Source of the DNA: JAYEHC01 sp964490635
GTDB taxonomy: Bacteria > Patescibacteriota > Minisyncoccia > JAHIHE01 > JAGLIN01
NCBI GenBank assembly: GCA_964490635.1
Contig: CAZBCK010000012.1
Location: 1 to 23,081, forward strand
Length of the DNA stretch: 23,081 nucleotides
Direction of reading: 5' to 3'
In this document: positions 5,905 through 13,711 of the stretch, in pieces
Layout: each line of letters starts with the position of its first letter
Position numbering within the stretch: the stretch's first letter is position 1
Translations under genes and position numbers: made by a program
The notes under the pieces: generated by a model
Told to the model about the DNA's origin: nothing
Databases searched by the model: none
What the model saw: the letters and a program-made list of their open reading frames with translations, nothing else

Positions 5905-5933
5905 TTGATTTTATTGCTTAAATGTAATAAAAT
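5905..5933 (+). promoter_or_regulatory. Promoter of clpC
   Basis: TTGATT (5905-5910), 17 nt, TAAAAT (5928-5933). The start codon follows 46 nt later. I see no CIRCE or CtsR-type operator. Confidence 0.5.
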
Positions 5934-5979
5934 GAATAATAAATATCATTTAACTTTATAACTTTTTAACTTTATTGCT

Positions 5980-8547
5980 ATGAACGATTTTTTTCCGCAA
6001 AAAATTCAAAACAAATTTACTTCGCATCTGAAAAATGTGATCAGAACCGCGGAGAATGTTTCGCGTGAGTTTAAGCATAGATCAGTTGGAGTAGAGCATA
6101 TAATTTTCGGTATTTTATCACAGGAAGGAAGTATTGGCTCAAATGTGTTTGGGAACGAGAAAATAAACTTAAAAGTGCTACATAAGATTATGGATGAGTT
6201 GCCAAAGGCAAAAATATGGAAGCCGAAATTATCAGACGAATTGAAAAACATATTTAAAAAATCAGTGCTTGTTGCTAGTAGATATAAACATACTTATGTG
6301 GGAACAGAACATCTGCTTTATGCTATTTTGGACAATAAAGACAAAAAGGTTGTTGAGATCTTTTCTTCAATCGGATTTAAGCCGGTTAAACTGAAAGAGC
6401 AATTGAAAGCAGTAATGGAAGGAACAACACGATTTTTTGACATCGTTGATCTTTTTGGTTCTTCCGTAAAAATTCAAAAAATTGGTTCAGTCAATCTTGA
6501 TAAAATGAACAGTGGGACGATCGCTGAAATGCCTATGATTTCTCCGCTTGCAGGAACCAAACAGTCCGCTCTGAATTATTTTTGCGTGGATTTGGTAAAA
6601 GAATTTGAGAATGGAAATACTGATCCTGTTATCGGACGAAACGAAGAAATAAATCGCTTGGTGAATGTTCTAAATCGGAAAACGAAAAATAATCCGATTT
6701 TAATTGGTGAACCGGGAGTTGGAAAAACAGCGATTGTGCAAGGACTTGCTCAGAGGATCTTTGAGGGCAATGCGCCGGTTAACCTCCTTAATAAAAAAAT
6801 ATATTCATTAGACCTCGGACTTCTTGTTGCCGGAGCGGTTTTTCGCGGAGAATTTGAAGCGCGTTTGAAAGATGTGATCGGAGAAGCGCAAAGCAATCCG
6901 AATATAATTCTATTTATTGATGAAATACATACGATCATTGGCGCCGGAAGCGCGGGCGGATCGGGAAGTCTTGACGCAGCAAATATTTTAAAAGCGCCTT
7001 TGTCGCATGGCGAACTTTCCTGTATTGGCGCGACGACTTTGGATGAATATAGGAAGCATTTTAAGAAAGACGCTGCGTTAGAAAGAAGATTCCAGATGAT
7101 AGTTGTTGAAGAGCCAAGCACGAAAGACACAAAAAAAATACTGGGAGGATTGAAATCATTATATGAAAAACACCACAACCTGAAAATAAGCGATGCGGCG
7201 GTTGAGGCGGCTGTTGACCTAAGTGTGAGATTTATTAATGACAGATTTCTTCCTGATAAAGCATTTGATATTCTTGATGAAGCATCATCATTGGTCAGAA
7301 GCAAATATAGCGGAAAAAATTATTTTAAGGAAATAAAAAATCTTGAAAAAAGGAAAATAGTTTTGCAGGAAAAAAAAGAGAGGGCGGTTGAAGAAGAAAA
7401 GTATGACGAAGCGCTTACTGTTAAAGAGGAAGAGGAAATAATAAAAAAAGCTATTGCCATGCTTTATGAAATTCAGGATAAGGAAAACAAGGTTGAAATT
7501 AAAACGCCTCTTAGTGTTGATGATATAGCGGAAGTTATAACGCAAATAACAGGAGTTCCGGTAAAAAAACTGATTTCCGGCGAAAAGAAAAAGCTTAAAA
7601 ATGTTGAAAGAGATTTTAAAAAATTTATAATCGGACAGGATGAAGCGATTGGAGCAATTTCAAAATCAATTCGTCGCAGTCGGCTTGGAATTGCGAGTGT
7701 GAATAGACCATGCGGTGTTTTTATGTTTCTGGGTCCGACTGGAGTTGGAAAAACGGAGCTGACAAAAGTTTTGGCAAAAACCGTCTATGAAAAAAAAGAC
7801 GCGCTTATCAAAGTTGATATGAGCGAGTTTATGGAAAGGCATAATGTCTCGCGTCTTGTCGGCGCGCCGGCCGGATATGTCGGTTATGAAGAAGGCGGAA
7901 AATTGACGGAGCAAGTCCGTCTTAATCCACACTCGGTTATTCTGTTTGACGAGATTGAAAAAGCTCATCCGGATGTTTTTAATTTGCTTCTGCAGATTTT
8001 TGAAGACGGCGAGATTACTGACGCGACCGGAAAAAAAGTTGATTTCAAAAACACGATCATTATTATGACTTCAAATATCGGAACCGAAGAACTAACTTAT
8101 GAAGCGGGGTGGGGATTTTTGGAGAACGAAAACATAGATGAGAATGAGAAGAGAAATAGAGCCAGAGAAAAATATATGAAAACAAAAGACAATGTTTTGA
8201 AAGAATTAAAAAATGAGTTTAGCCTTGAGTTTATAAACAGGATTGACAAAATTATAGTTTTCAATCCTTTGAGTTTGAATGATATAAAAGAAATTGTTAA
8301 AAATCAGTTTGGCGATCTTCAGAAAAGAATTTTGGAAAGTAACGGAATAAAAATCAGCATAGATAAAAAAGCGCTTGATTATATCAGTAAAAAAAGTTTC
8401 AACCCGAACGAAGGAGCAAGATTGGTAAGAAGAAATTTGCAGGAAATGGTTGAGGATCTGATCTCGGAAAAAATTGTTGAAGGGGAGATTGAGGAAGGGG
8501 ATAGCTTTAAATTAAGCGCGGGGAAAAAGGGGATTGTGATAAAGTGA
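5980..8547 (+). CDS. clpC: ATP-dependent Clp protease ATP-binding subunit ClpC
   Basis: This 855-aa AAA+ unfoldase threads proteins into the ClpP peptidase or remodels them. The N-terminal Clp repeat domain covers about residues 1-140 (TSHLKNVIRTAENVSREF, HRSVGVEHIIFGIL). The first AAA+ module has Walker A GEPGVGKT (243-250) and Walker B ILFIDEIH. The middle is short and UVR-like (KKERAVEEEKYDEALTVKEE), not the long ClpB M-domain, which favours ClpC. The second module has GPTGVGKT (585-592), VILFDEIEKAHPD and the sensor segment EFINRIDKIIVF. A GWGF segment sits where ClpC proteins carry the ClpP-docking VGF loop. clpP is not in the window. The gene looks monocistronic. Confidence 0.93.
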   Translation: MNDFFPQKIQNKFTSHLKNVIRTAENVSREFKHRSVGVEHIIFGILSQEGSIGSNVFGNEKINLKVLHKIMDELPKAKIWKPKLSDELKNIFKKSVLVASRYKHTYVGTEHLLYAILDNKDKKVVEIFSSIGFKPVKLKEQLKAVMEGTTRFFDIVDLFGSSVKIQKIGSVNLDKMNSGTIAEMPMISPLAGTKQSALNYFCVDLVKEFENGNTDPVIGRNEEINRLVNVLNRKTKNNPILIGEPGVGKTAIVQGLAQRIFEGNAPVNLLNKKIYSLDLGLLVAGAVFRGEFEARLKDVIGEAQSNPNIILFIDEIHTIIGAGSAGGSGSLDAANILKAPLSHGELSCIGATTLDEYRKHFKKDAALERRFQMIVVEEPSTKDTKKILGGLKSLYEKHHNLKISDAAVEAAVDLSVRFINDRFLPDKAFDILDEASSLVRSKYSGKNYFKEIKNLEKRKIVLQEKKERAVEEEKYDEALTVKEEEEIIKKAIAMLYEIQDKENKVEIKTPLSVDDIAEVITQITGVPVKKLISGEKKKLKNVERDFKKFIIGQDEAIGAISKSIRRSRLGIASVNRPCGVFMFLGPTGVGKTELTKVLAKTVYEKKDALIKVDMSEFMERHNVSRLVGAPAGYVGYEEGGKLTEQVRLNPHSVILFDEIEKAHPDVFNLLLQIFEDGEITDATGKKVDFKNTIIIMTSNIGTEELTYEAGWGFLENENIDENEKRNRAREKYMKTKDNVLKELKNEFSLEFINRIDKIIVFNPLSLNDIKEIVKNQFGDLQKRILESNGIKISIDKKALDYISKKSFNPNEGARLVRRNLQEMVEDLISEKIVEGEIEEGDSFKLSAGKKGIVIK

Positions 8548-8587
8548 TGGATTATCAGAATATTGTTGGAGATAATAAGGCAGATAT

Positions 8588-8679
8588 GGAGCCCTTGCGA
8601 AAACAAGGAAGAAATATCAAAAAGTATTATTTACAGAAAGTTTTATTATACTTCACTGCCTGACTTTCGTCAGGGCTCC
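8588..8679. mobile_element. Hairpin-ended miniature element, copy 2
   Basis: The left end 8588-8611 (GGAGCCCTTGCGAAAACAAG...) and right end 8658-8679 (inverse GGAGCCCTGACGAAAGTCAG) match the ends at 5723-5796. The left hairpin has changed from CCTGAC/GTCAGG to CCTTG/CAAGG, keeping the pairing. It lies just after clpC and could serve as its 3' structure. Confidence 0.55.
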
Positions 8680-8737
8680 AGTTTTTCCCATCACAAAAAC
8701 AGCTTTTCAAATTGTAAAATTTAGAATGGGGTCAAGA

Positions 8738-8766
8738 ACAGCGCATCGTAGAATGCGTTGTTTTTG
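8738..8766 (+). terminator. Rho-independent terminator
   Basis: ACAGCGCAT (8738-8746) pairs with ATGCGTTGT (8753-8761), one G-T pair, 6-nt loop, followed by TTTTT. It ends the clpC transcript just before the antiporter promoter. Confidence 0.7.
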
Positions 8767-8771
8767 TGTGT

Positions 8772-8799
8772 TTGACAAATTGCGCAAGAGTGATATAAT
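8772..8799 (+). promoter_or_regulatory. Promoter of the antiporter gene
   Basis: TTGACA (8772-8777), 16 nt, TATAAT (8794-8799): both boxes match the sigma-70 consensus exactly. The ATG is 43 nt downstream. Confidence 0.8.
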
Positions 8800-8841
8800 G
8801 CGGTTTGTTGTAAAAAACTAGACTAAATAAATAATAAAAAA

Positions 8842-10152
8842 ATGAAAAAAATCTTATCTCTCGCTTTGCTTTTTTCCGCAATCGCGTTTCCGTTGTTGTC
8901 TTACGCGAACCCGGAAATTGAGAGCGTTGCGCATAATGGTCATTCGGATCCTGTGGCTCCGGTGATACTTGGTCTGATTATTATTTTGTTGGCGGCTAAA
9001 TTGGGTGGAGAACTTTTTGAAAAAGCTAAGCAGCCGGCTGTTTTGGGAGAGCTTGTCTTCGGAATTCTAATTGGAAATATTATTTTATTCACAGGCGGGG
9101 CATACGATTTTAATTATTTGTTCCAATCGGAATCAATTGATATTATGGCTCGTTTGGGAGTTATGATCTTGTTGTTTCAAGTTGGGCTTGAATCAGATAT
9201 AAAAGATATGATGAAAGTTGGAATTTCATCATTCATAGTCGCGATAATCGGAGTTATCGCGCCAATGATCCTTGGATATTTTGTAAGCAGCTGGATGATT
9301 CCCGAAGCGGGGTTTAACACACATTTGTTCATAGGAGCAACATTGACAGCGACTTCTGTCGGTATCACAGCCAGAGTTTTAAAAGATCTTGGAAAACTAT
9401 TGACACCAGAGGCAAAAGTTATTCTGGGAGCGGCGGTCATTGATGATGTTCTTGGTTTGATCATTCTTTCAATTGTGAGTGGAATTATTATTTCAGGGAC
9501 AGTAAGTATTGGCACTGTTATGCAGACAAGTGTTATAGCGATTGTCTTTTTATTCGGCTCAATTATAGTTGGTCTCTGGCTTTCTCCAAAAATTGGAGAA
9601 TGGGTTTCGAGAATGAAAGTAGAAGGAATGAAAATTGTAACGGCATTCCTTTTTTTATTCTCAATGGCGTATCTTGCGGATTTGGCCGGACTGGCGACGA
9701 TTGTTGGAGCTTTCGCGGCTGGGCTCGTGCTTGACGATGTTTATTTTAAAAATAAAAGAGAGCATCATATTGAAGTTTTAGTTAAGCCGTTGTATTGTAT
9801 TTTTGTTCCCATCTTTTTTGTCTTAATGGGAATTCAGGTTAAGCTTGATGTTTTCTTTGACCCAAAGATCATTTTGATTGCTCTTGGTATTACAGCCGCT
9901 TCAATCATCGGAAAACAAGTGTGTGGATTAGGAGTGAGATGCAAGCAGGCGAGCAAGCTGACGGTTGGAATTGGAATGATTTCCAGAGGTGAGGTTGGTC
10001 TAATCTTCGCGGGAGTCGGAAAAGAACTTGGTGTTGTCAATGACTCAGTTTTTGGAGCGATCATCATTATGGTTATTCTGACAACTTTGGTCACACCCCC
10101 TCTTTTGAAATGGAGCATAGCAAGACAGGAAAAGATAGTGGCAGATATTTAG
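8842..10152 (+). CDS. CPA2-family cation/proton antiporter
   Basis: This 436-aa membrane protein exchanges Na+ or K+ for protons. An N-terminal signal-like helix (1-22, ending SYA) precedes the core. The core begins with ILGLIIILLAAKLGGELFEK and the family pattern QPAVLGELVFGILIG. The ion-site motif is VIDDVLGL with D201 and D202. The segment ATLTATSVGITARVLKDLG and the late MISRGEVGLIFAGVGKELG also fit CPA2/Kef-type transporters. No C-terminal TrkA-N domain is present, so this is a core-only member closer to Na+/H+ antiporters than to full KefB. It has its own strong promoter and no Shine-Dalgarno sequence. The substrate ion cannot be told from sequence. Confidence 0.9.
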   Translation: MKKILSLALLFSAIAFPLLSYANPEIESVAHNGHSDPVAPVILGLIIILLAAKLGGELFEKAKQPAVLGELVFGILIGNIILFTGGAYDFNYLFQSESIDIMARLGVMILLFQVGLESDIKDMMKVGISSFIVAIIGVIAPMILGYFVSSWMIPEAGFNTHLFIGATLTATSVGITARVLKDLGKLLTPEAKVILGAAVIDDVLGLIILSIVSGIIISGTVSIGTVMQTSVIAIVFLFGSIIVGLWLSPKIGEWVSRMKVEGMKIVTAFLFLFSMAYLADLAGLATIVGAFAAGLVLDDVYFKNKREHHIEVLVKPLYCIFVPIFFVLMGIQVKLDVFFDPKIILIALGITAASIIGKQVCGLGVRCKQASKLTVGIGMISRGEVGLIFAGVGKELGVVNDSVFGAIIIMVILTTLVTPPLLKWSIARQEKIVADI

Positions 10153-10208
10153 CAGGCATTGATAAAATTATGCGATTAATGTTATATTTTTTCTAGGAGG
10201 TATTATAA

Positions 10209-10295
10209 GTGACAAGCACTGAAACAGATAAGGAAATATAGTGTGAAGAAGCGAGAGAGATTTATGAAGAGGTAAAAGCAAAATATACACAATAA
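10209..10295 (+). pseudogene. Tiny ORF interrupted by an in-frame TAG
   Basis: A perfect AGGAGG (10195-10200) lies 8 nt before a GTG start. The frame reads MTSTETDKEI, TAG (10239-10241), then CEEAREIYEEVKAKYTQ and TAA. Both halves look like one short amphipathic helix. A terminator follows at 10324-10348. It could be a 10-residue leader peptide, a decayed small gene or a readthrough case. TAG ends other genes here, so it is a real stop codon in this organism. Confidence 0.35.
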
Positions 10296-10323
10296 AGATA
10301 AGCAACGAACAAAGTAAGAGACG

Positions 10324-10348
10324 ATAAAGGCAATACCTTTATTTTTTT
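10324..10348 (+). terminator. Rho-independent terminator
   Basis: ATAAAGG (10324-10330), loop CAATA, CCTTTAT (10336-10342), then TTTTTT. It ends transcription from the antiporter and/or the tiny ORF. Confidence 0.75.
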
Positions 10349-10377
10349 GATAATCTTTTTGATTAATAGAAAGTGTA

Positions 10378-10461
10378 AGGACTTGTAAAGAAATAACATT
10401 TCTAAGCCAAGATGGTGTGAAGATGAGATGAAATCAAAAAGGTTATTTCTTTACAAGTCCT
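10378..10461. repeat. Perfect 20-bp inverted repeat with 44-nt loop
   Basis: AGGACTTGTAAAGAAATAAC (10378-10397) is the exact inverse of 10442-10461. The loop is noncoding, and no T-run follows. It lies between a terminator and a promoter, in otherwise gene-free DNA. It may be a miniature insertion element or a structured RNA. Confidence 0.65.
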
Positions 10462-10484
10462 GAGTGGATTGGTGAAATCTTCTA

Positions 10485-10513
10485 TTGTCATAAGTCTATT
10501 AAAATGCTATAAT
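10485..10513 (+). promoter_or_regulatory. Promoter of the charged-protein gene
   Basis: TTGTCA (10485-10490), 17 nt, TATAAT (10508-10513). The ATG of the next gene is 44 nt downstream. The transcript probably also covers the Na+/Ca2+ exchanger gene. Confidence 0.75.
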
Positions 10514-10557
10514 TAAACATAGCAGGTATGAATAAAATACAAAATTAACGTAAATTT

Positions 10558-11547
10558 ATGGATGATGATTTAATAAAAAAACAAAGACCGAGTGATGATG
10601 ACAATGGAAGTAATATCAATAATTCGCAAGATGATGATGAACTTGGATTTAAAAAATATGAAGATGATCCTGAACGTAAAGAAGAGGAAGATGTGAGCAA
10701 ACGAAAGAAAAATGATGATGATGACGGTGATGATGATAAAGATAAGAATGGTGATAGTAAGCCACAAGATGATGATGAATACGGATTAGAAGAATACGGA
10801 TATGATCTTGAATCCGGGGAAGAGGAGGATACAGATAAACGGAAAAAGAGAGAGAAAGAAGAAAGCGAAGAAGAAAAGTCCGCTAAATCACGCAAGGAAG
10901 ACGAAGAATATAGGAAAAGAATAAGAGAGTTGGAAGAATTAAGGGAGATGAGAGAAGAGAAAAGGAAAAAAGATCTTGGGGTGATGAAAGAAAAAGACAA
11001 GAAGAAAGAAAAAGAGAAAGAGAAAAAAGAAAAACAGTGGGAAGAAACAGACGAGAAACAAGAAGAACAAAAACAAAAACTTATAGCGGGAGAAAAGGTA
11101 GAACGAAAAAGAGTTTTTACTCACAAGAAATCGGAAGGTGTTTTTAGGCATAAAAAATTAGCTCATTTCAGTACGAAAGGAGTGAAAAAAATAGATAAAA
11201 GATTTAAGAAAGTCCATGGAATTTCTTCTGAAAAAAAACATGAATTTATAAAACTTATTGAAGCGTATAATCCAAGCAAATCAGTTATGACCAGAAAAAA
11301 GTTTAATGATTTTTCAAGAAGATTTAAAAGCAAAAGATTTACGGGACCTGATTTTGACAGAATGATAAAAGAGGGAATTGATTTGAAAAGCGCGAGAAAA
11401 AGATTCGGGAAAAGGGATCTTGATAAATTGAGGAGGGGAGTGACAGGAGAAAAAGATCCGCATAGATATCAAAGAAAATCTTCATCTCGGAAAGATCCAG
11501 TCCTGGGGACAAGAGCAAGAGCAAGAGCAAGAACAAGAACAAGATAG
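10558..11547 (+). CDS. Charge-polarised low-complexity protein, unknown
   Basis: This 329-aa protein has an acidic N-terminal third, an alternating E/K helical middle (about 95-185) and a strongly basic C-terminal part ending RARARARTRTR. Residues 24-51 and 70-97 are two copies of one unit (QDDDE-G-----D-E---EED--KRKK). There is no membrane helix or signal peptide. The basic part (about 190-300) has aromatic and glycine positions suggesting a folded domain, with FTHKKSEGVFRHKKLAHFSTKG and RKKFNDFSRRFKSKRFTGPDF. The DNA encoding the tail is a 6-bp tandem repeat (11511-11543). Nucleic-acid binding is plausible from charge only. It is followed after 29 nt by the exchanger gene, probably in the same transcript. 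Confidence 0.7.
   Translation: MDDDLIKKQRPSDDDNGSNINNSQDDDELGFKKYEDDPERKEEEDVSKRKKNDDDDGDDDKDKNGDSKPQDDDEYGLEEYGYDLESGEEEDTDKRKKREKEESEEEKSAKSRKEDEEYRKRIRELEELREMREEKRKKDLGVMKEKDKKKEKEKEKKEKQWEETDEKQEEQKQKLIAGEKVERKRVFTHKKSEGVFRHKKLAHFSTKGVKKIDKRFKKVHGISSEKKHEFIKLIEAYNPSKSVMTRKKFNDFSRRFKSKRFTGPDFDRMIKEGIDLKSARKRFGKRDLDKLRRGVTGEKDPHRYQRKSSSRKDPVLGTRARARARTRTR
11511..11543 (+). repeat. AAGAGC/AAGAAC hexamer tandem repeat
   Basis: About five and a half 6-bp units (AAGAGC three times, then AAGAAC twice) encode the alternating RARARARTRTR tail. Unit number could vary by slippage without changing the frame. Confidence 0.75.
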
Positions 11548-11576
11548 AGATCATTAAATTATAATAAATTTTTAAC

Positions 11577-12590
11577 ATGGGTTTGTTTTTTTGGATAGCG
11601 GTATTTATCATAAGTCTGGCAGTGTTGATAAAATCAGCCGACTTTTTTACGGAAAGCAGTGAAAAGATTGGAAAAGATTTGAAAATTCCGCCATTCATAG
11701 TCGGAATTGCGATCGTTAGCATTGGAACCTCTTTGCCTGAGCTTGCAACTTCCGTAGCAGCCGTGTTTAAGAACGAAACTGAAATAGTTGTGGCCAATGC
11801 TGTTGGATCAAATATTGCAAACATTCTTTTGATTATTGGAATTTCGTCAGTCGTTGCCAAGAAGATGGGGATTAAAAGAAGTCTGATCAATTTGGATCTT
11901 CCGCTTCTTGCCTGCGCGACTACTCTGGCAATTTTTATTTTGCTTGATGGAAAAGTTGTTTTTTTGGAAGGAATTGTATTATTATTGACTTATGTAATTT
12001 ATTGTTTCTATATAATTTCATCGGGGAAGGAAAGAAAAGTTCTAAGTCATACCGCGTATCATGAAGATGACATTCACAAAAGATATCATCACAAAGAGAA
12101 AAAGCTGAAGACTTTTAAAAAATTTTGGAACTATAAACCAAAGATTGAAATTGGAGTTATTCTGACACTGGCAATAAGCGCGATCTTTATATGTTTCAGT
12201 GCGAGCTATACGGTGGAGTCTATTGTGAAAATTTCAGAAATACTAAATATTGGAACATCTCTTGTCGCAATGAGCGCTGTTTCTATCGGAACATCGCTTC
12301 CCGAACTGGTTGTTTCCGTTGGGGCGGTAATGAAGAAAAAATATGAAATAGCGTTGGGAAATGTTTTTGGATCAAATATATTTAACACTTTGGTAGTTAT
12401 TGGGGTTCCAGCGTTACTCTGTGATTTAAAAATTGACAATATTACATTATCTGTTGGAATTCCGTTTTTGATCGGTGCGACGATTTTGTATATTTTTTCA
12501 GGAATTTCAAGAAAAATTTATAACTGGGAGGGAATGATGTATTTGATGATTTATATTCTATTTTTGATAAAGATTTTCGGGATAGCGTAA
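11577..12590 (+). CDS. CaCA-family Na+/Ca2+ exchanger (YrbG-like)
   Basis: This 337-aa membrane protein probably extrudes Ca2+ in exchange for Na+ or H+. The two alpha repeats typical of the family are clear: SIGTSLPELATSVAAV (G50-E55 core) with NAVGSNIANILLIIG, and SIGTSLPELVVSVGAV (G238-E243 core) with NVFGSNIFNTLVVIG. About ten hydrophobic helices are visible. The central cytoplasmic loop is short and histidine-rich (TAYHEDDIHKRYHHKEKK). The length fits prokaryotic K+-independent members. It has no Shine-Dalgarno sequence and lies 29 nt after the charged-protein gene. The exact ion selectivity is not certain. Confidence 0.92.
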   Translation: MGLFFWIAVFIISLAVLIKSADFFTESSEKIGKDLKIPPFIVGIAIVSIGTSLPELATSVAAVFKNETEIVVANAVGSNIANILLIIGISSVVAKKMGIKRSLINLDLPLLACATTLAIFILLDGKVVFLEGIVLLLTYVIYCFYIISSGKERKVLSHTAYHEDDIHKRYHHKEKKLKTFKKFWNYKPKIEIGVILTLAISAIFICFSASYTVESIVKISEILNIGTSLVAMSAVSIGTSLPELVVSVGAVMKKKYEIALGNVFGSNIFNTLVVIGVPALLCDLKIDNITLSVGIPFLIGATILYIFSGISRKIYNWEGMMYLMIYILFLIKIFGIA

Positions 12591-12594
12591 TGGG

Positions 12595-12623
12595 TTGACA
12601 TTTTTATGGAAGTGTGATATTAT
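12595..12623 (+). promoter_or_regulatory. Promoter upstream of the fic gene
   Basis: TTGACA (12595-12600), 17 nt, TATTAT (12618-12623). It starts 5 nt after the exchanger stop codon. The transcript would begin at the edge of the repeat element 12628-12802 and run into the fic region. Confidence 0.6.
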
Positions 12624-12627
12624 TATC

Positions 12628-12802
12628 TGTCATTCTGAACTTGTTTCAGAATCTACTCTCTGTCGTGTTAAGTGAGTTTATAAATACTAAACGCCTTACT
12701 AAATTGAAAACGCAATGGTTGTAATATAATTCTTGGCGCTATTGTAAATGGGATGAATTATCCCTGATAGAACAAAGATTCTGAAACAAGTTCAGAATGA
12801 TA
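12628..12802. mobile_element. MITE-like element, family TTCTGAACTTGTTTCAGAA, copy 2
   Basis: The 27-nt ends (12628-12654 and 12776-12802) are inverse copies with one mismatch and match the ends at 2185-2391. The interior differs from copy 1. A further fragment (CAGAATGACAA, about 12810-12820) follows and supplies an ATG that is probably not a true start. Confidence 0.7.
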
Positions 12803-12832
12803 GATAATACAGAATGACAATAAATTATCGCT

Positions 12833-13619
12833 ATGAATATTCTAGAAAAAAAATATTTCAATCAGTATCAAAAAAAATAAATATTGATTTGACAGTTTGT
12901 CTTAACAGTTCTAAAAAAAATCTCCAAAAATTGATTTAAAATATCTAATAGAAGCTTCGGCGGTATATTCGTCAAACATAGAAGGAAATTCAATGGATTT
13001 AAATTCTTTTATGAATGCCAAAGCGTTTAAGCAAAAAGCCAAATCGAAAGAATATTCTGAGATTGTAGAGTTAATCGGCGCTTATGATTTTGCTCGAGAA
13101 AATAAATTGACAGAGAATAATCTGCTGAAAGCGCATAAAATGTTGTCAAAGTTGTTTTTAATTAAAAGCCAAAGAGGAAAATATCGGAACGACAAAGTGG
13201 GAGTTTTTGACCGGTATGGACTGGTTTATCTGGCGATAGAACTGGAAAATGTGGCGAAGGAAATGAAAAATCTTTTCACGGCAGTTGATGAATTGTTGAA
13301 ACAGGATTTGAATATTAAAGAAGCATTCTATTTCGCTTCAATGTTGCATTTGATATTTGCTCATATTCATCCTTTCCAAGACGGAAACGGTCGCGTGGCG
13401 CGAGTTTTGGAAAAATGGTTTCTGGCGTCAAAGCTAGGAGGTAAGACTTGGCTAATTCAATCGGAAAAATATTATAAAGAAAACATCAAAGAGTATTATC
13501 GGAATATAAATTTGGGAGTTAATTTTTATGAATTGGATTATGATAAATGTTTGCCGTTTTTGCTGATGTTGCCGGAAGCAATAAATAAATCTGCCATTGC
13601 GAGTGAAGTGGAACGATAG
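12833..13619 (+). pseudogene. Fic/DOC family protein gene with out-of-frame 5' end
   Basis: The intact frame from ATG 12993 encodes 208 aa with the complete Fic motif HPFQDGNGRVAR (H126-R137), the core for AMP or similar nucleotide transfer to target hydroxyls. The same frame is open upstream to 12915 and reads IDLKYLIEASAVYSSNIEGNS. SSNIEG is the N-terminal inhibitory motif [ST]xxxE[GN] of class II Fic proteins, so ATG 12993 is not the native start. Further upstream, coding-like peptide continues in other frames (MNILEKKYFNQYQKK from 12833, then INIDLTVCLNSSKK). The frame changes fall on A8 tracts at 12870-12877 and 12913-12920; one extra A in each restores one ORF of about 263 aa. Sequence error, decay or transcript slippage could explain this. 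Confidence 0.8.
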
Positions 13620-13711
13620 CGGAACGGAGCGCGGCAATCCTGCAACTACGCGTGGGGAGTTTATACTAACTCGCTAAAATAATTCCATTATTTTGTCATT
13701 ATTATTATTTC

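Noticed and set aside
6750..7304. 184-aa minus-strand ORF
   Set aside because: Antisense to the first AAA+ module of clpC, which is certain; no start signal and no recognisable domain.
10545..11000. Serine-rich 151-aa minus-strand ORF
   Set aside because: Shadow of the Asp/Glu/Lys repeats of the charged protein; low complexity arises from the opposite strand.
12814..12832. ATG 12814 as fic start
   Set aside because: This ATG lies in a repeat fragment (AGAATGACAA); ATG 12833 gives a more natural N-terminus, though it needs two frame changes rather than one.
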